Of a stretch of DNA of 64,000 bases, positions 1 through 9,220 are shown one piece after another (position 1 is the stretch's first letter; each line of letters opens with the position of its first letter). Below the pieces are notes generated by a model. That model was not told the origin of the DNA. It saw nothing but the letters and a program-made list of their open reading frames with translations, and made no database searches. The DNA is from Chryseobacterium gleum. Lineage in GTDB: Bacteria > Bacteroidota > Bacteroidia > Flavobacteriales > Flavobacteriaceae. The DNA is taken from NCBI GenBank assembly GCA_945881885.1, contig CAMCVI010000007.1:62001-126000 (forward strand). The letters are read 5' to 3'. Position numbers and translations under genes: made by a program.

Positions 1-638
1 TACCAGTTGAAGGATTTAATTATGGAGTAAATGCAAAAGTAATTAGAAGAATTATTGGAGATTTTGCTTCATCTTGGGGATTTGGTTTTGATATTGGATT
101 ACAATTTCAAAACAAAAACGATTGGAAATTTGGTTTAATGTTAAGAGACATTACGACAACTTACAACACTTGGACCATCAACGAAGAGGAATACGAAAAA
201 ATAAAAAATGCGGTTCCTGGAGAAAATCAAGAATTGCCTGAAACTAGTGAAATGACTTTGCCAAAAGCGCAATTTGGATTGTCAAAAAAATTCGAATTTC
301 ATTACGATTATACTTTGACAACAGCGGCCAATTTAAATATGGAATTTGCCCAAACTAATGATATTATTTCTACAAGTGCGATGAGTATTAGCCCAGCAAT
401 TGGTTTAGAATTTGGCTATATTGATTTGGCATTTTTGAGAGCTGGAGTGGGAAATTTTCAACAAATTACACAAATTGACAATACAAAAAAAGTGAGTTTT
501 CAACCAAATATTGGTTTGGGGTTTAAATACAAAGGGATTCAAGTAGATTACACTTTAACCGATTTGGGAAATCAAAGTGCGGCACTGTATTCTAATGTGT
601 TTTCAGTAAAAGTGGATTTAGGAATTTTTAGAAGATAA
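1..638 (+). CDS. PorV/PorQ-like outer membrane protein (3' end only)
   Basis: The frame is open from the left edge (codons from base 3), so only the last 211 residues are seen. They are rich in alternating hydrophobic and glycine residues typical of an outer membrane beta-barrel, for example GFGFDIGLQF and SFQPNIGLGFKYKG, and end in a strand-like KVDLGIFRR. The stretch GVNAKVIRRI followed by a glycine-rich strand and FGLMLRDI resembles the PorV/PorQ family, whose members help type IX secretion in Bacteroidota. Family assignment is by recognition only; another flavobacterial barrel protein is possible. A 7-base tandem repeat starts 5 bases after the stop. Confidence 0.6.
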   Translation, partial: PVEGFNYGVNAKVIRRIIGDFASSWGFGFDIGLQFQNKNDWKFGLMLRDITTTYNTWTINEEEYEKIKNAVPGENQELPETSEMTLPKAQFGLSKKFEFHYDYTLTTAANLNMEFAQTNDIISTSAMSISPAIGLEFGYIDLAFLRAGVGNFQQITQIDNTKKVSFQPNIGLGFKYKGIQVDYTLTDLGNQSAALYSNVFSVKVDLGIFRR

Positions 639-643
639 TTTTT

Positions 644-678
644 GAGAATATAGAGAATAGAATATAGATATTAGACTT
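644..678. repeat. 7-base-period intergenic tandem repeat
   Basis: Five consecutive 7-base units, four of them starting TAG (TAGAGAA, TAGAATA and variants), begin 5 bases after the stop at 638 and end 28 bases before the next start at 707. The copies diverge but the period is exact. Function is unknown. Confidence 0.7.
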
Positions 679-706
679 TTATTAGTCGTCAAAAAACACA
701 TATAAT

Positions 707-1807
707 ATGCTAAAAAAAATACTTTTCTTATTACTTCCTATTATTGGTTTTTCACAAAACGTAATTTTATCTGACAATGCGAAAGTTAGTATTTTAACTT
801 GTGGAACAGCGCCAGTTTCTTATGCGATGTATGGACACACTGGAATTCGAATTACAGATGTTGTTAACCAAATGGATATAGTATACAACTATGGAGCGTT
901 CGATTTCTCGACACCAAATTTTATGATGAAATTTGTAAAAGGTGATTTACAATATTTTGTAACAAGCGAAAATTACTACGATTTTGAGTACAATTACAAA
1001 TTAGACGGCAGAAGTATTGTATCACAAGAATTAAATTTAACTTCAGCACAAAAGCAACAACTTTTAAATGAACTCAACACTAGTCTGACTTCAGATGAAC
1101 GTTTTTACACCTATAAATTTATTGATAAAAATTGTACGACTATGGTTGTTGACAAAATCAATAAAATATTAGGTTCCGAAGTTTTAAAACAACCAAAATC
1201 GGAACAAAGTTATAGGGAAATTTTATACCCATATATGTCGGATTTTTATATGAAATTAGGCATTCAAATTATTTTTGGGACAAAAGTTGACCAACCTGCA
1301 ACACGTTTATTTTTGCCTTTAGAATTGGAAAAAGCATTAAATACAGCTTCTCAAAACGGAAAAAAAATCGCAAAACCTACCAAAATTCTAAATAAAGAAA
1401 CCATCACAACGCCATTTTCTTATATAAATTCTATTTATTCTTTATTGGCAGCGATTATAATTTTGATTGTAATAAACAAAAAAGGCATTCAAATAACCTA
1501 TTTTATTTTTGCAGGATTGTTAGGTGTGTTTTTCAGTTTAGTGGGCTTCTTTTCTCTACACGAAGAAATTTTATGGAATTACAATATCATGTTATTTAAT
1601 CCGCTATTGTTAATATTTGCTTTTTTCTATTGGAAAAATAATAGTCGAAAAACGCTTTTATTTGGACAAATTTGCATTGCTTTTACGCTAATTTATTTCG
1701 CTTATATCTTAAACAAAGTGCAACTTCTAATTGTATTGCCAATTGTAATTTTGCATTTGTTTTGGATGATTAAAATTGTTAGGAAGAAAAAAGTTATTTT
1801 AAAATAA
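707..1807 (+). CDS. Lnb/DUF4105 domain membrane protein (possible lipoprotein N-acyltransferase)
   Basis: 366 residues. An N-terminal signal sequence (about 1-16, ending GFSQ) precedes a periplasmic domain with the DUF4105/Lnb hallmarks: SILTCG (Cys32), YGHTGIRI (His44) and DKNCTT (Cys143). Residues about 240-360 form roughly five membrane segments ending in a Lys/Arg-rich tail. Lnb proteins of Bacteroides are reported to N-acylate lipoproteins, the job done by Lnt in proteobacteria. Whether this protein is that enzyme or a paralogue is inferred from domain similarity only. The start has a typical MLKK signal sequence and no Shine-Dalgarno. The small membrane protein gene 17 bases downstream is probably co-transcribed. 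Confidence 0.75.
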   Translation: MLKKILFLLLPIIGFSQNVILSDNAKVSILTCGTAPVSYAMYGHTGIRITDVVNQMDIVYNYGAFDFSTPNFMMKFVKGDLQYFVTSENYYDFEYNYKLDGRSIVSQELNLTSAQKQQLLNELNTSLTSDERFYTYKFIDKNCTTMVVDKINKILGSEVLKQPKSEQSYREILYPYMSDFYMKLGIQIIFGTKVDQPATRLFLPLELEKALNTASQNGKKIAKPTKILNKETITTPFSYINSIYSLLAAIIILIVINKKGIQITYFIFAGLLGVFFSLVGFFSLHEEILWNYNIMLFNPLLLIFAFFYWKNNSRKTLLFGQICIAFTLIYFAYILNKVQLLIVLPIVILHLFWMIKIVRKKKVILK

Positions 1808-1824
1808 TTAAAAAACTTTGTAAC

Positions 1825-2106
1825 ATGATTAATTATATTGACTTTTCAAGATATGCTTCTTATTGTGCAATTTTAATTAGTAGTGTGTTTTTATTATTTA
1901 TACTTATTTTTTATATCTACCCATCAATTTTTTTTTCTAATATATTAGATATATTTGCATATTTTTCTGCTATAACAGGCACAGTAGGTTTTTTATTTTC
2001 TATCATTGGAATAAAAGAAACTAACTCCTTAAAAAAATGGTTAGTATTTTTAGTCAACCTTTTTTTCGGGATATTTATGTTAATTTTCTTAATCTTAATC
2101 AAATAA
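1825..2106 (+). CDS. Small three-helix membrane protein, unknown function
   Basis: 93 residues, almost entirely hydrophobic, with three predicted membrane segments (about 10-35, 40-62 and 70-92) and a short polar loop GIKETNSLKKW between the last two. I recognise no family. It lies 17 bases after the Lnb-like gene and directly before a strong terminator, so it is probably the last gene of that transcript. Codon use matches its neighbours. An opposing reading frame at 1917-2150 merely reads through the terminator arms and is not a gene. Confidence 0.6.
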   Translation: MINYIDFSRYASYCAILISSVFLLFILIFYIYPSIFFSNILDIFAYFSAITGTVGFLFSIIGIKETNSLKKWLVFLVNLFFGIFMLIFLILIK

Positions 2107-2160
2107 TTAAATATAAATGAAAACTCCAAGCCGAAACTTGGAGTTTTCATTTATATTTAA
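2107..2160. terminator. Bidirectional terminator with perfect 24-bp stem
   Basis: Arms 2107-2130 and 2137-2160 are perfect reverse complements around a 6-base loop (ccgaaa). The outer half is A/T-rich, giving a U-tract on either strand. It lies between the plus-strand small membrane protein (stop 2106) and the aconitase gene (stop 2168, minus strand), so it can serve both. Confidence 0.9.
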
Positions 2161-2167
2161 AACGTAA

Positions 2168-4432
2168 CTACGCTTTTCCAGCAGCAATTAAATTTAATGC
2201 CGAACCAGCTACAAACCAACCAATTTGGCTTTCATTATAGGTATGATTGGCTAAAATAATGTCTTTTGTTCCATCTGCGTGAGCAAACTCTAATGTTAAA
2301 GGTTTGCCTGGCGCAAATTCAGTTAAATCTAAGAAATTGATGGTATCGTCTTCTTTAATTTTATCGTAATCTGTTTCATTTGCAAAGGTTAAACCTAACA
2401 TACCTTGCTTTTTTAAATTGGTTTCGTGAATACGAGCAAATGATTTTACTAAAACCGCTACAACACCTAAAAATCTTGGTTCCATTGCAGCATGCTCACG
2501 TGAAGAACCTTCACCGTAATTATGATCACCAACTACAATTGAAGGAATTCCAGCAGATTTATAAGCTCTAGCTACAGCTGGAACTTCAGCATATGAGCCA
2601 TTTAATTGATTTTTAACCGAATTAGCTTTACCATTAAAGGCATTTTCTGCACCAATTAACATATTATTAGAAATGTTATCTAAATGTCCGCGGAAACGTA
2701 ACCATGGTCCGGCCATAGAAATATGATCTGTTGTACATTTTCCAAATGCTTTGATTAATAACTTCGCATCTGTAATGTTTTTTCCATCCCAAGCGGTAAA
2801 AGGCGCTAATAATTGTAACCTATCAGAAGTTTCAGAAACCACAACTTCAACAGAAGAACCATCTTCAGCCGGAGCTTGAAAACCTGCATCTTCTACAGCA
2901 AAACCTTTAGTTGGTAATTCGTCTCCAACAGGAGGATTAAATTTTATGGCTTCACCTTTATCATTTAATAAAGTATCTGTTAAAGGATTAAAATCCAAAC
3001 GACCTGAAATGGCTAACGCAGCAACCATTTCTGGAGAAGTTACAAAAGCATGAGTATTCGGATTTCCGTCGGCTCTTTTAGAAAAGTTACGATTGAACGA
3101 ATGAACAATAGTATTTTTCTCCCCTTTATCAGCTCCAGCTCTGTCCCACTGTCCAATACAAGGCCCGCAAGCGTTTGTAAATACTTTAGTTCCCATTTTT
3201 TCGAAAGTAGCAATAATGCCGTCTCTTTCAATGGTATATCTAATTTGTTCCGAACCTGGGTTGATACCAAATTCTGCTTTTGGAGTAATTCCGTGAGCCA
3301 CTGCTTGTTCAACAATTGAGGCGGCTCTTGACATGTCTTCGTAAGAAGAATTTGTACAAGAACCAATTAAACCCCATTCTACTTTCAATGGCCATCCATT
3401 TAGTGCGGCTACTTCTTTCATTTTAGAAACTGGTGTTCCTCTATCTGGTGTAAAAGGACCATTGATATGTGGCTCTAATTCAGACAAATTAATTTCAATT
3501 AATTGATCGAAATACTGCTCTGGATTGGCATAAACTTCTGAGTCACCAGTTAAATAATCAGCAACTTTATCAGCAGCATCAACCACATCTTGGCGTCCTG
3601 TTGCAGTTAGATATCTTCGCATAGAATCATCATATCCAAAAGTTGAAGTAGTTGCTCCAATTTCTGCACCCATGTTACAAATTGTTCCTTTACCTGTGCA
3701 AGACATTGAAGTTGCGCCTTCGCCAAAATATTCAACTACAGCACCTGTTCCGCCTTTTACAGTTAAAATATCTGCAACTTTAAGAATAACATCTTTGGCT
3801 GATAACCAGCCGTTTAATTTACCAGTTAATTTCACACCAATTAATTTCGGAAATTTTAATTCCCAAGACATGCCCGACATGACATCAACGGCATCGGCTC
3901 CACCAACACCAATTGCTAACATACCTAAACCACCAGCATTAACAGTATGAGAATCGGTACCAATCATCATTCCGCCAGGAAATGCGTAATTTTCTAAAAC
4001 AATTTGATGAATAATTCCTGAACCTGGCTTCCAAAAACCAATTCCATATTTATTTGAAACAGAAGATAGAAAATCGAAAACTTCCTTTGATTGTGTGTTT
4101 GCGAAAGCTAAATCTGTAGCAGCTCCACTTTTGGCTTGAATTAAGTGATCGCAGTGAACAGTTGTTGGTACTGCTACGGTTTTCTTACCTGCATGCATAA
4201 ATTGTAACAAAGCCATTTGTGCAGTTGCGTCTTGGCAAGCTACTCTATCTGGGGCGAAATCTACATAATCTGCGCCTCTTTTAAAAGTTACACTAGGATT
4301 TTTTTCCCATAAATGAGAATATAATATCTTTTCTGTTAAAGTAAGTGGACGACCAACTAACTCACGTGCTTTATCTACACGAACAGCCATATTTTCGTAT
4401 ACTTTTTCAATCATTTTAATGTCGTATGCCAT
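2168..4432 (-). CDS. acn: Aconitate hydratase (mitochondrial type)
   Basis: 754 residues, full length for the mitochondrial-type aconitase found in Bacteroidota. It interconverts citrate and isocitrate in the TCA cycle in the cytoplasm. The [4Fe-4S] ligands are visible: Cys359 in GLIGSCTN, and Cys422 and Cys425 in ACGPCIG. Other family signatures are [15 protein letters not shown] and the C-terminal swivel-domain motif [15 protein letters not shown]. The start [16 protein letters not shown] matches the family. It is a single gene: a -7 box lies about 45 bases upstream (4477-4484) and a bidirectional terminator follows the stop. Nothing is missing. Confidence 0.96.
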   Translation of the reverse strand: MAYDIKMIEKVYENMAVRVDKARELVGRPLTLTEKILYSHLWEKNPSVTFKRGADYVDFAPDRVACQDATAQMALLQFMHAGKKTVAVPTTVHCDHLIQAKSGAATDLAFANTQSKEVFDFLSSVSNKYGIGFWKPGSGIIHQIVLENYAFPGGMMIGTDSHTVNAGGLGMLAIGVGGADAVDVMSGMSWELKFPKLIGVKLTGKLNGWLSAKDVILKVADILTVKGGTGAVVEYFGEGATSMSCTGKGTICNMGAEIGATTSTFGYDDSMRRYLTATGRQDVVDAADKVADYLTGDSEVYANPEQYFDQLIEINLSELEPHINGPFTPDRGTPVSKMKEVAALNGWPLKVEWGLIGSCTNSSYEDMSRAASIVEQAVAHGITPKAEFGINPGSEQIRYTIERDGIIATFEKMGTKVFTNACGPCIGQWDRAGADKGEKNTIVHSFNRNFSKRADGNPNTHAFVTSPEMVAALAISGRLDFNPLTDTLLNDKGEAIKFNPPVGDELPTKGFAVEDAGFQAPAEDGSSVEVVVSETSDRLQLLAPFTAWDGKNITDAKLLIKAFGKCTTDHISMAGPWLRFRGHLDNISNNMLIGAENAFNGKANSVKNQLNGSYAEVPAVARAYKSAGIPSIVVGDHNYGEGSSREHAAMEPRFLGVVAVLVKSFARIHETNLKKQGMLGLTFANETDYDKIKEDDTINFLDLTEFAPGKPLTLEFAHADGTKDIILANHTYNESQIGWFVAGSALNLIAAGKA

Positions 4433-4476
4433 ACTATAATTTTATTATTTGATTGTATTATTTTTTATTTGAGATA

Positions 4477-4484
4477 CAAATTTA
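4477..4484 (-). promoter_or_regulatory. -7 box for aconitase gene
   Basis: On the minus strand this reads TAAATTTG, a perfect fit to the Bacteroidota -7 consensus TAnnTTTG, about 45 bases before the start codon. I find no clear -33 TTTG at the usual distance. Confidence 0.5.
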
Positions 4485-4608
4485 ACCAATTCTTTTTAAA
4501 TTAAAAAATTTATAATAAAAAACGATATTACTAGAATTATTATTTGTAATTATTCTCTTTTGATAAATTTAATTCAAAAATAAATCAAAAAAAGAGTGTT
4601 TATTTATG

Positions 4609-4641
4609 AATTCTTAAATTAAGCAACTTAAACTAAGAATT
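4609..4641. other. Imperfect inverted repeat between MoxR and aconitase genes
   Basis: Arms 4609-4623 and 4627-4641 pair over 15 positions with two mismatches and a 3-base loop. It lies about 48 bases after the MoxR stop. No clear U-tract follows on the minus strand, so it is at best a weak terminator. The rest of the 4433-4688 gap holds only the -7 box. Confidence 0.35.
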
Positions 4642-4688
4642 TCGAAAAAAACAGAAGTGTATTTTAATAAACTGATAAAATATTACGG

Positions 4689-5642
4689 TTAAAATAACTT
4701 TTTGATAATGTCTTCTTCAGAAATACCTTCGGCGTCTGCTTTGTAGTTTTTTACAATTCTGTGACGTAAAATTCCAAATGCTACCGCTTGTACATCCTCT
4801 ATATCAGGAGAATATTTGCCGTTAATAACTGCATTCGTTTTTGCGGCTAAGATTAAATTTTGAGAGGCACGAGGACCTGCACCCCAATCTAAGTAATTTT
4901 TAACAAATTCCGGTGCTAACGGATTATTTGGTCGGGTTTTGGAAACCAATGTTACGGCATATTCAATTACATTATCTGTAACTGGAATTTTTCGAATTAG
5001 GTTTTGATAAGCAATAATTTCTTCTGCAGAAAACAGTGGATTTATAGTTGTTTTAATATCTGAAGTTGTTGCTTTTACCACTTGAACTTCTTCTTCAAAA
5101 GTAGGATAATCTAAATTTATAGCAAACATAAAACGATCTAATTGTGCTTCAGGTAAAGGATAAGTTCCTTCTTGCTCAATAGGATTTTGAGTTGCTAATA
5201 CAAAAAACGGTAAATCTAATTTAAAACTTTGCCCCGCCACAGTAACCGATTTTTCTTGCATCGCCTCCAATAAAGCGGCTTGTGTTTTTGGTGGTGTTCT
5301 GTTAATTTCATCCGCCAAAATAATATTAGAAAAAATAGGTCCTTTTATGAATTTTAAATTACGGGTTTCGTCTAAAATTTCACTTCCTAAAATATCGGAA
5401 GGCATCAAATCTGGTGTAAATTGAATACGCTTAAAATGCAATCCTAATGCTTCAGAAATAGTATTTACCATTAAGGTTTTTGCCAAGCCTGGCACGCCAA
5501 TTAATAAAGCATGGCCGCCAGAAAAAAGACTCAAAACAATCTGATTAACTACATCGTCTTGACCTACAATAACTTTAGCAATTTCTTGTTTCAATTGCTT
5601 TTGTTTGCTTACTAATTTTTCAATTGCTGCTACGTCTGACAT
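4689..5642 (-). CDS. MoxR family AAA+ ATPase
   Basis: 317 residues, normal for the family. Walker A is GVPGLAKT (49-56), Walker B ILADE (Asp111, Glu112), and a sensor stretch LATQNP and an arginine-rich region AQLDRFMF follow. The C-terminal lid contains WGAGPRASQNLI, a MoxR hallmark. MoxR ATPases act as chaperones for the maturation of VWA-domain partner proteins; no VWA or DUF58 partner lies in this window, which is unusual since they are often adjacent. It follows two parvulin genes on the same strand, 45 bases after the nearer one, and may share their transcript. Confidence 0.92.
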   Translation of the reverse strand: MSDVAAIEKLVSKQKQLKQEIAKVIVGQDDVVNQIVLSLFSGGHALLIGVPGLAKTLMVNTISEALGLHFKRIQFTPDLMPSDILGSEILDETRNLKFIKGPIFSNIILADEINRTPPKTQAALLEAMQEKSVTVAGQSFKLDLPFFVLATQNPIEQEGTYPLPEAQLDRFMFAINLDYPTFEEEVQVVKATTSDIKTTINPLFSAEEIIAYQNLIRKIPVTDNVIEYAVTLVSKTRPNNPLAPEFVKNYLDWGAGPRASQNLILAAKTNAVINGKYSPDIEDVQAVAFGILRHRIVKNYKADAEGISEEDIIKKLF

Positions 5643-5647
5643 CTTTT

Positions 5648-5675
5648 AAGGTAAAGGGTTTAAGGTAAAAGGCTT
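5648..5675. repeat. 7-base-period intergenic tandem repeat
   Basis: Four 7-base units (AAGGTAA repeated exactly 14 bases apart, with AGGGTTT and AAGGCTT as related units). It lies between the parvulin stop (5688) and the MoxR start (5642), within what looks like one transcript. Confidence 0.6.
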
Positions 5676-5687
5676 TGGAATACTAAT

Positions 5688-7070
5688 TTATTTTTTTAAC
5701 CAATTATTTTCAAAAGTACAATCTTTATACTCGTTACTTATTTTAATATAATTTTTTTCAATTTTTTCGGCCATCCATTTTCCAATTTCTTGGTATTGTT
5801 TATCAGAAAGTGCTAACTCTTTAATTTTAATATAATCTGTACCAAAATCTGCTTTGTGTTCCTCTGTTTTTTTATTTACTTTAAGGATTTTAAAGAATTT
5901 TGTTCCTTGTCTTTCTTGGTCTAAAATTACTTTAGAAATTTCACCTTGTATCATTCCGTTAACCTGGTTGTACAAAGCTGGATCTAATTTTGAGATTTCA
6001 AAACGAGGCTCTGAAGTACGTGGATTAAGTAAAAGTCCACCATTGTTTTTGGTATCCTTATCATCTGAAGAAGCTTTTGCAGCGTCTTCAAATGTAATTT
6101 CTCCTTTTTCAATTTTAGCACGAATGCCATCAATTTTTTCTGAAGCTTCTTTTATGGCTTTAGAGGTTACTTTTGGACTAACTAAAATATGTCTTAATTC
6201 GATATCTTGCCCAATAATTTTTTCTACAAATATGATATGGAAACCAAATTCTGTTTCAAAAGGTTCTGAGATTTCACCTTCATTTAAGCGAAATGCCACA
6301 TCTTTAAATTCTTTTACAAACTGTGTTTTTTTATTCATTTTATAATATCCACCATTTGAGCTTGAACCTGGATCTTCTGAATATATTACAGCTTTACTGT
6401 AAAAACTTCCACCATTATTAATAACATCGTTTCTAATTTCTTTTAACTTATCAATGGCTTTTTGCTTGTCTTCTTTAGAAATTACTGGTTTTATAACAAT
6501 TTGAGATAATTCAATTTCGGCACCTATAGTTGGAATTTTATCGGCTGGAATTTTAATAAAAAACTGTTTTACTTCATCTGGTGTTACCGTTATTTCGTCT
6601 ACAATTTTACGTTGCATTTGAGACGTTAACTTGTTTAATTTAATTACTTCGAAAAAATAACTTCGAAAATCTTCTTCATCTTTTTTCTTATAATATTCAA
6701 ATAATTTTTCTTTAGAACCAATTTGTTCTACCATAGTATTCATTTGGCTATCCATAAAAGAATTTACTTCTTCATCTGTAACCACAATACTATCTTGCAC
6801 TGCTTGATGTGCATATAATTTATCTTCCAATTGCTTTCCTAACAATTCACAACGTGTAATATTTGCAGTATCTGTACCTTGCGTTTTTAATTCTAAAAGC
6901 ATTAAATCAATATCAGAATCCAACACAATATAATTTCCTACAACAGCAGCTACACCGTCAACTTTTTGTTTTTTTTGTGCAAAAGTAATTGCTGAAAACA
7001 ATAAAAAAGCAAATGCTAAAAGATTGGTTTTATTTGTAAATTTCGAAATCATTGGTTTTATTGGCATCAT
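5688..7070 (-). CDS. Periplasmic peptidyl-prolyl isomerase, SurA-like, two parvulin domains
   Basis: 460 residues. An N-terminal signal peptide (about 8-31, ending ITFAQ) leads to a SurA-type N-domain (about 36-165), followed by two parvulin domains, about 186-285 (ELSQIVIKP start, GFHIIFVEK end) and about 290-395 (ELRHILVSPK start). Such proteins fold outer membrane barrels in the periplasm. The start could also be Met7 (MISKF), which would shorten the n-region. It sits 18 bases after another parvulin gene (7089-9059), so the two probably form one operon with the MoxR ATPase downstream. The duplication of parvulin chaperones fits a lineage with many TonB-dependent receptors. Confidence 0.9.
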   Translation of the reverse strand: MMPIKPMISKFTNKTNLLAFAFLLFSAITFAQKKQKVDGVAAVVGNYIVLDSDIDLMLLELKTQGTDTANITRCELLGKQLEDKLYAHQAVQDSIVVTDEEVNSFMDSQMNTMVEQIGSKEKLFEYYKKKDEEDFRSYFFEVIKLNKLTSQMQRKIVDEITVTPDEVKQFFIKIPADKIPTIGAEIELSQIVIKPVISKEDKQKAIDKLKEIRNDVINNGGSFYSKAVIYSEDPGSSSNGGYYKMNKKTQFVKEFKDVAFRLNEGEISEPFETEFGFHIIFVEKIIGQDIELRHILVSPKVTSKAIKEASEKIDGIRAKIEKGEITFEDAAKASSDDKDTKNNGGLLLNPRTSEPRFEISKLDPALYNQVNGMIQGEISKVILDQERQGTKFFKILKVNKKTEEHKADFGTDYIKIKELALSDKQYQEIGKWMAEKIEKNYIKISNEYKDCTFENNWLKK

Positions 7071-7088
7071 TTGTACTCTTAGTTTTTA

Positions 7089-9059
7089 TTATTTTAATTG
7101 CTTTTTTGCGTTTTCAAAAACAGCGGTATTGATATTTATTTTAAATTCTTTTTTCAATTCATCCACCCAAGTGGACTCTAAATATTGTTGGTAATCGTTA
7201 ATTACTTTACTTTTACAATCTTCAAAGGCTTTTGTTTCTGCGGGTTTAATATTTTTAACTTGTACTACGAAACTATAATTTGCGTCTTTGTAGGTATTGT
7301 TTGCGCCCAATGTCAGATTTGGGATTTTATCTAGAACATCATATTTTTTTTCAAATAAACCGGATTTTACCATGATGGCTACTTTATCGCTTTTATTTAA
7401 TTTCGATTTGATAAACTCAATACTTTTACCTTTTTGAAGCATTTTTTGAGCTGATTCAATTACATTTGCATCTGTTGACGACAAAATATCTACATCAAAT
7501 CTTTCTTTCCAATTGTATTTAGATTTATTTAAATTATAGAAATTTTGAAGCCCAATAGTATCTGTTTTAGATTTGTCCCAAATTTCTTTTTCCATCAAAT
7601 CAAATAATAACAAACCATCTCTGTATTCGTCCATTACATTTTTAAAATCGATGAATTCATTTTCTAAATTGTCAGTATAATATGCAATTAGTTGTTCGCC
7701 TTTCCATGTTTCGAATAATTCTGCTACTAACTTTTTTACAGGTTTTGTAGCAAGTTTATTTTTCTGTTGGGATTGAATGTAGTTAGCAAACGAGATTGTA
7801 GCCACTTTTATTGATTTGTCAATAATTAGCAAATCGTCTTTTATTGATAGATCTTCTTTTGGAAATTCCCAAGTTTGACTATAAATGGCATCCGTAACTG
7901 TTTTTTCAATATTCTTGTATTGCGTTTTGTTGACTTCTTGAGTATATTTAGATTTTAATTTATTAGCCAACGTGTTGGTAATAATAATCGAACGCTCGTC
8001 TCTTTTAATTTTATTTTCTAATTCTGATTTCGAATCTGCCAGCGATTTTATGGGATGTTTTTCAATTAATTTTACAATATGCCATCCAAAACCAGATTCA
8101 AATGGTTGAGAAATATCACCTTTATTTTGCAATGAAAACGCGGCGCTTTCAAAAGCTTCAGAACTCAATTGTCCTGTTCCAAAACGCTGTAAAACACCAC
8201 CTTTAACCGCAGTAGATTTATCTTCAGAAAATTGACTTGCTAAGGCTTCAAAACTTTCGCCTTGATTAATTTTTTTAGAAATATCATCAATGGTTTGTTT
8301 GGCTTTAAGTTTTGCTTCGTCTGAAGCGTCTGTTGGATTTAAAATCATGATGTGCGCTACAGTTACTTCTCCCTTATTGTCTCTTACATCAGTTACCATA
8401 ATTAAATGATAGCCAAAACGCGTACGAACTGGGTTTGAAATTTGCCCTATTTGCGTCTTATAAGCAGCCGATTCAAAAGGATACAACATTCTAAAAGCTG
8501 AAAAATAACCTAAATTACCTTTATTTTCCGCAACAGATGGATCTTGAGAATTGGCCATTGCTACTGTTTCAAAACTTTCCCCTTTTTCAATTTGTTTTTT
8601 TAAAGCAAGTGCTTTGTTGTAAAAAGCCAACGTATCTGCACCCTTGATATTTTCATCAAATGAAAGCAAAATATGCGAAGCTTTTACTTCTTTTAAACTC
8701 CTATTATAAGCTTCTTCAATTAATTGATTGGTAACTTTAGAATCATTTAAATACGACTTAGAAAGTTGTATTCTGTAAGAATTTAATTCACTTTGGTATT
8801 TTGAATTGTTTTGCAGTCCTAATTTATAAGCCTTATTTACCTTTAATTTATATCCAATAAATAAATCTAAATATTGATTCAAATCTTTCTGCGAATCATC
8901 TTTGACTAAATCTAAATTTTTAAGATAAATTCTTTTAAATTCATCAATTTTATATTCGTTTGAATCAATAGTAAAAAGGACCTCTTTTGTTGTGTTTTGG
9001 GCAATTGAATTAAAGCATATTGTTAAAAATAATACTAAATAAAAGTGTTGAATTTTCAT
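7089..9059 (-). CDS. Periplasmic peptidyl-prolyl isomerase, 656 residues, two parvulin domains
   Basis: A signal peptide (1-20, ending NSIAQ) is followed by a short helical N-domain. Two parvulin domains lie at about 126-225 (VKASHILLSF start, FGYHLIMV end) and 233-335 (VAHIMILNP start, FGWHIVKL end). The remaining 300 residues are a long helical extension with no motif I recognise. It is probably a periplasmic folding factor related to PpiD/SurA but without a membrane anchor. A good promoter at 9089-9118 makes it the first gene of the parvulin-parvulin-MoxR transcript. The start codon is supported by the signal peptide. Confidence 0.88.
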   Translation of the reverse strand: MKIQHFYLVLFLTICFNSIAQNTTKEVLFTIDSNEYKIDEFKRIYLKNLDLVKDDSQKDLNQYLDLFIGYKLKVNKAYKLGLQNNSKYQSELNSYRIQLSKSYLNDSKVTNQLIEEAYNRSLKEVKASHILLSFDENIKGADTLAFYNKALALKKQIEKGESFETVAMANSQDPSVAENKGNLGYFSAFRMLYPFESAAYKTQIGQISNPVRTRFGYHLIMVTDVRDNKGEVTVAHIMILNPTDASDEAKLKAKQTIDDISKKINQGESFEALASQFSEDKSTAVKGGVLQRFGTGQLSSEAFESAAFSLQNKGDISQPFESGFGWHIVKLIEKHPIKSLADSKSELENKIKRDERSIIITNTLANKLKSKYTQEVNKTQYKNIEKTVTDAIYSQTWEFPKEDLSIKDDLLIIDKSIKVATISFANYIQSQQKNKLATKPVKKLVAELFETWKGEQLIAYYTDNLENEFIDFKNVMDEYRDGLLLFDLMEKEIWDKSKTDTIGLQNFYNLNKSKYNWKERFDVDILSSTDANVIESAQKMLQKGKSIEFIKSKLNKSDKVAIMVKSGLFEKKYDVLDKIPNLTLGANNTYKDANYSFVVQVKNIKPAETKAFEDCKSKVINDYQQYLESTWVDELKKEFKININTAVFENAKKQLK

Positions 9060-9088
9060 TTTTTTAAATTGGTTTTATTTGCAATAAG

Positions 9089-9118
9089 CAAAAATAGGAA
9101 ATGATTACAATTAAACAA
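9089..9118 (-). promoter_or_regulatory. Promoter of parvulin operon (TTG-N19-TATTTTTG)
   Basis: On the minus strand TTG (9116-9118) precedes TATTTTTG (9089-9096) by exactly 19 bases, matching the Bacteroidota -33/-7 arrangement. It lies 30 bases before the start of the parvulin gene. Confidence 0.65.
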
Positions 9119-9183
9119 CTAATTGGAGATTTATTAACTAAATTTTTAGATTTTAGACCGTTGTATTGGCGATTTTAATTCAA

Positions 9184-9216
9184 AAAAAATCTCAACTTGA
9201 ACAATTGAGATTTTTT
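9184..9216 (-). terminator. Terminator after folD
   Basis: Arms 9184-9195 and 9205-9216 form a 12-bp stem (core TCTCAA/TTGAGA flanked by A and T runs) with a 9-base loop, 4 bases after the folD stop. Confidence 0.85.
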
Positions 9217-9220
9217 ACTT

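Noticed and set aside
1917..2150. Minus-strand 77-codon frame opposite the small membrane protein
   Set aside because: It starts inside the terminator stem and otherwise mirrors the plus-strand gene; no family resemblance.
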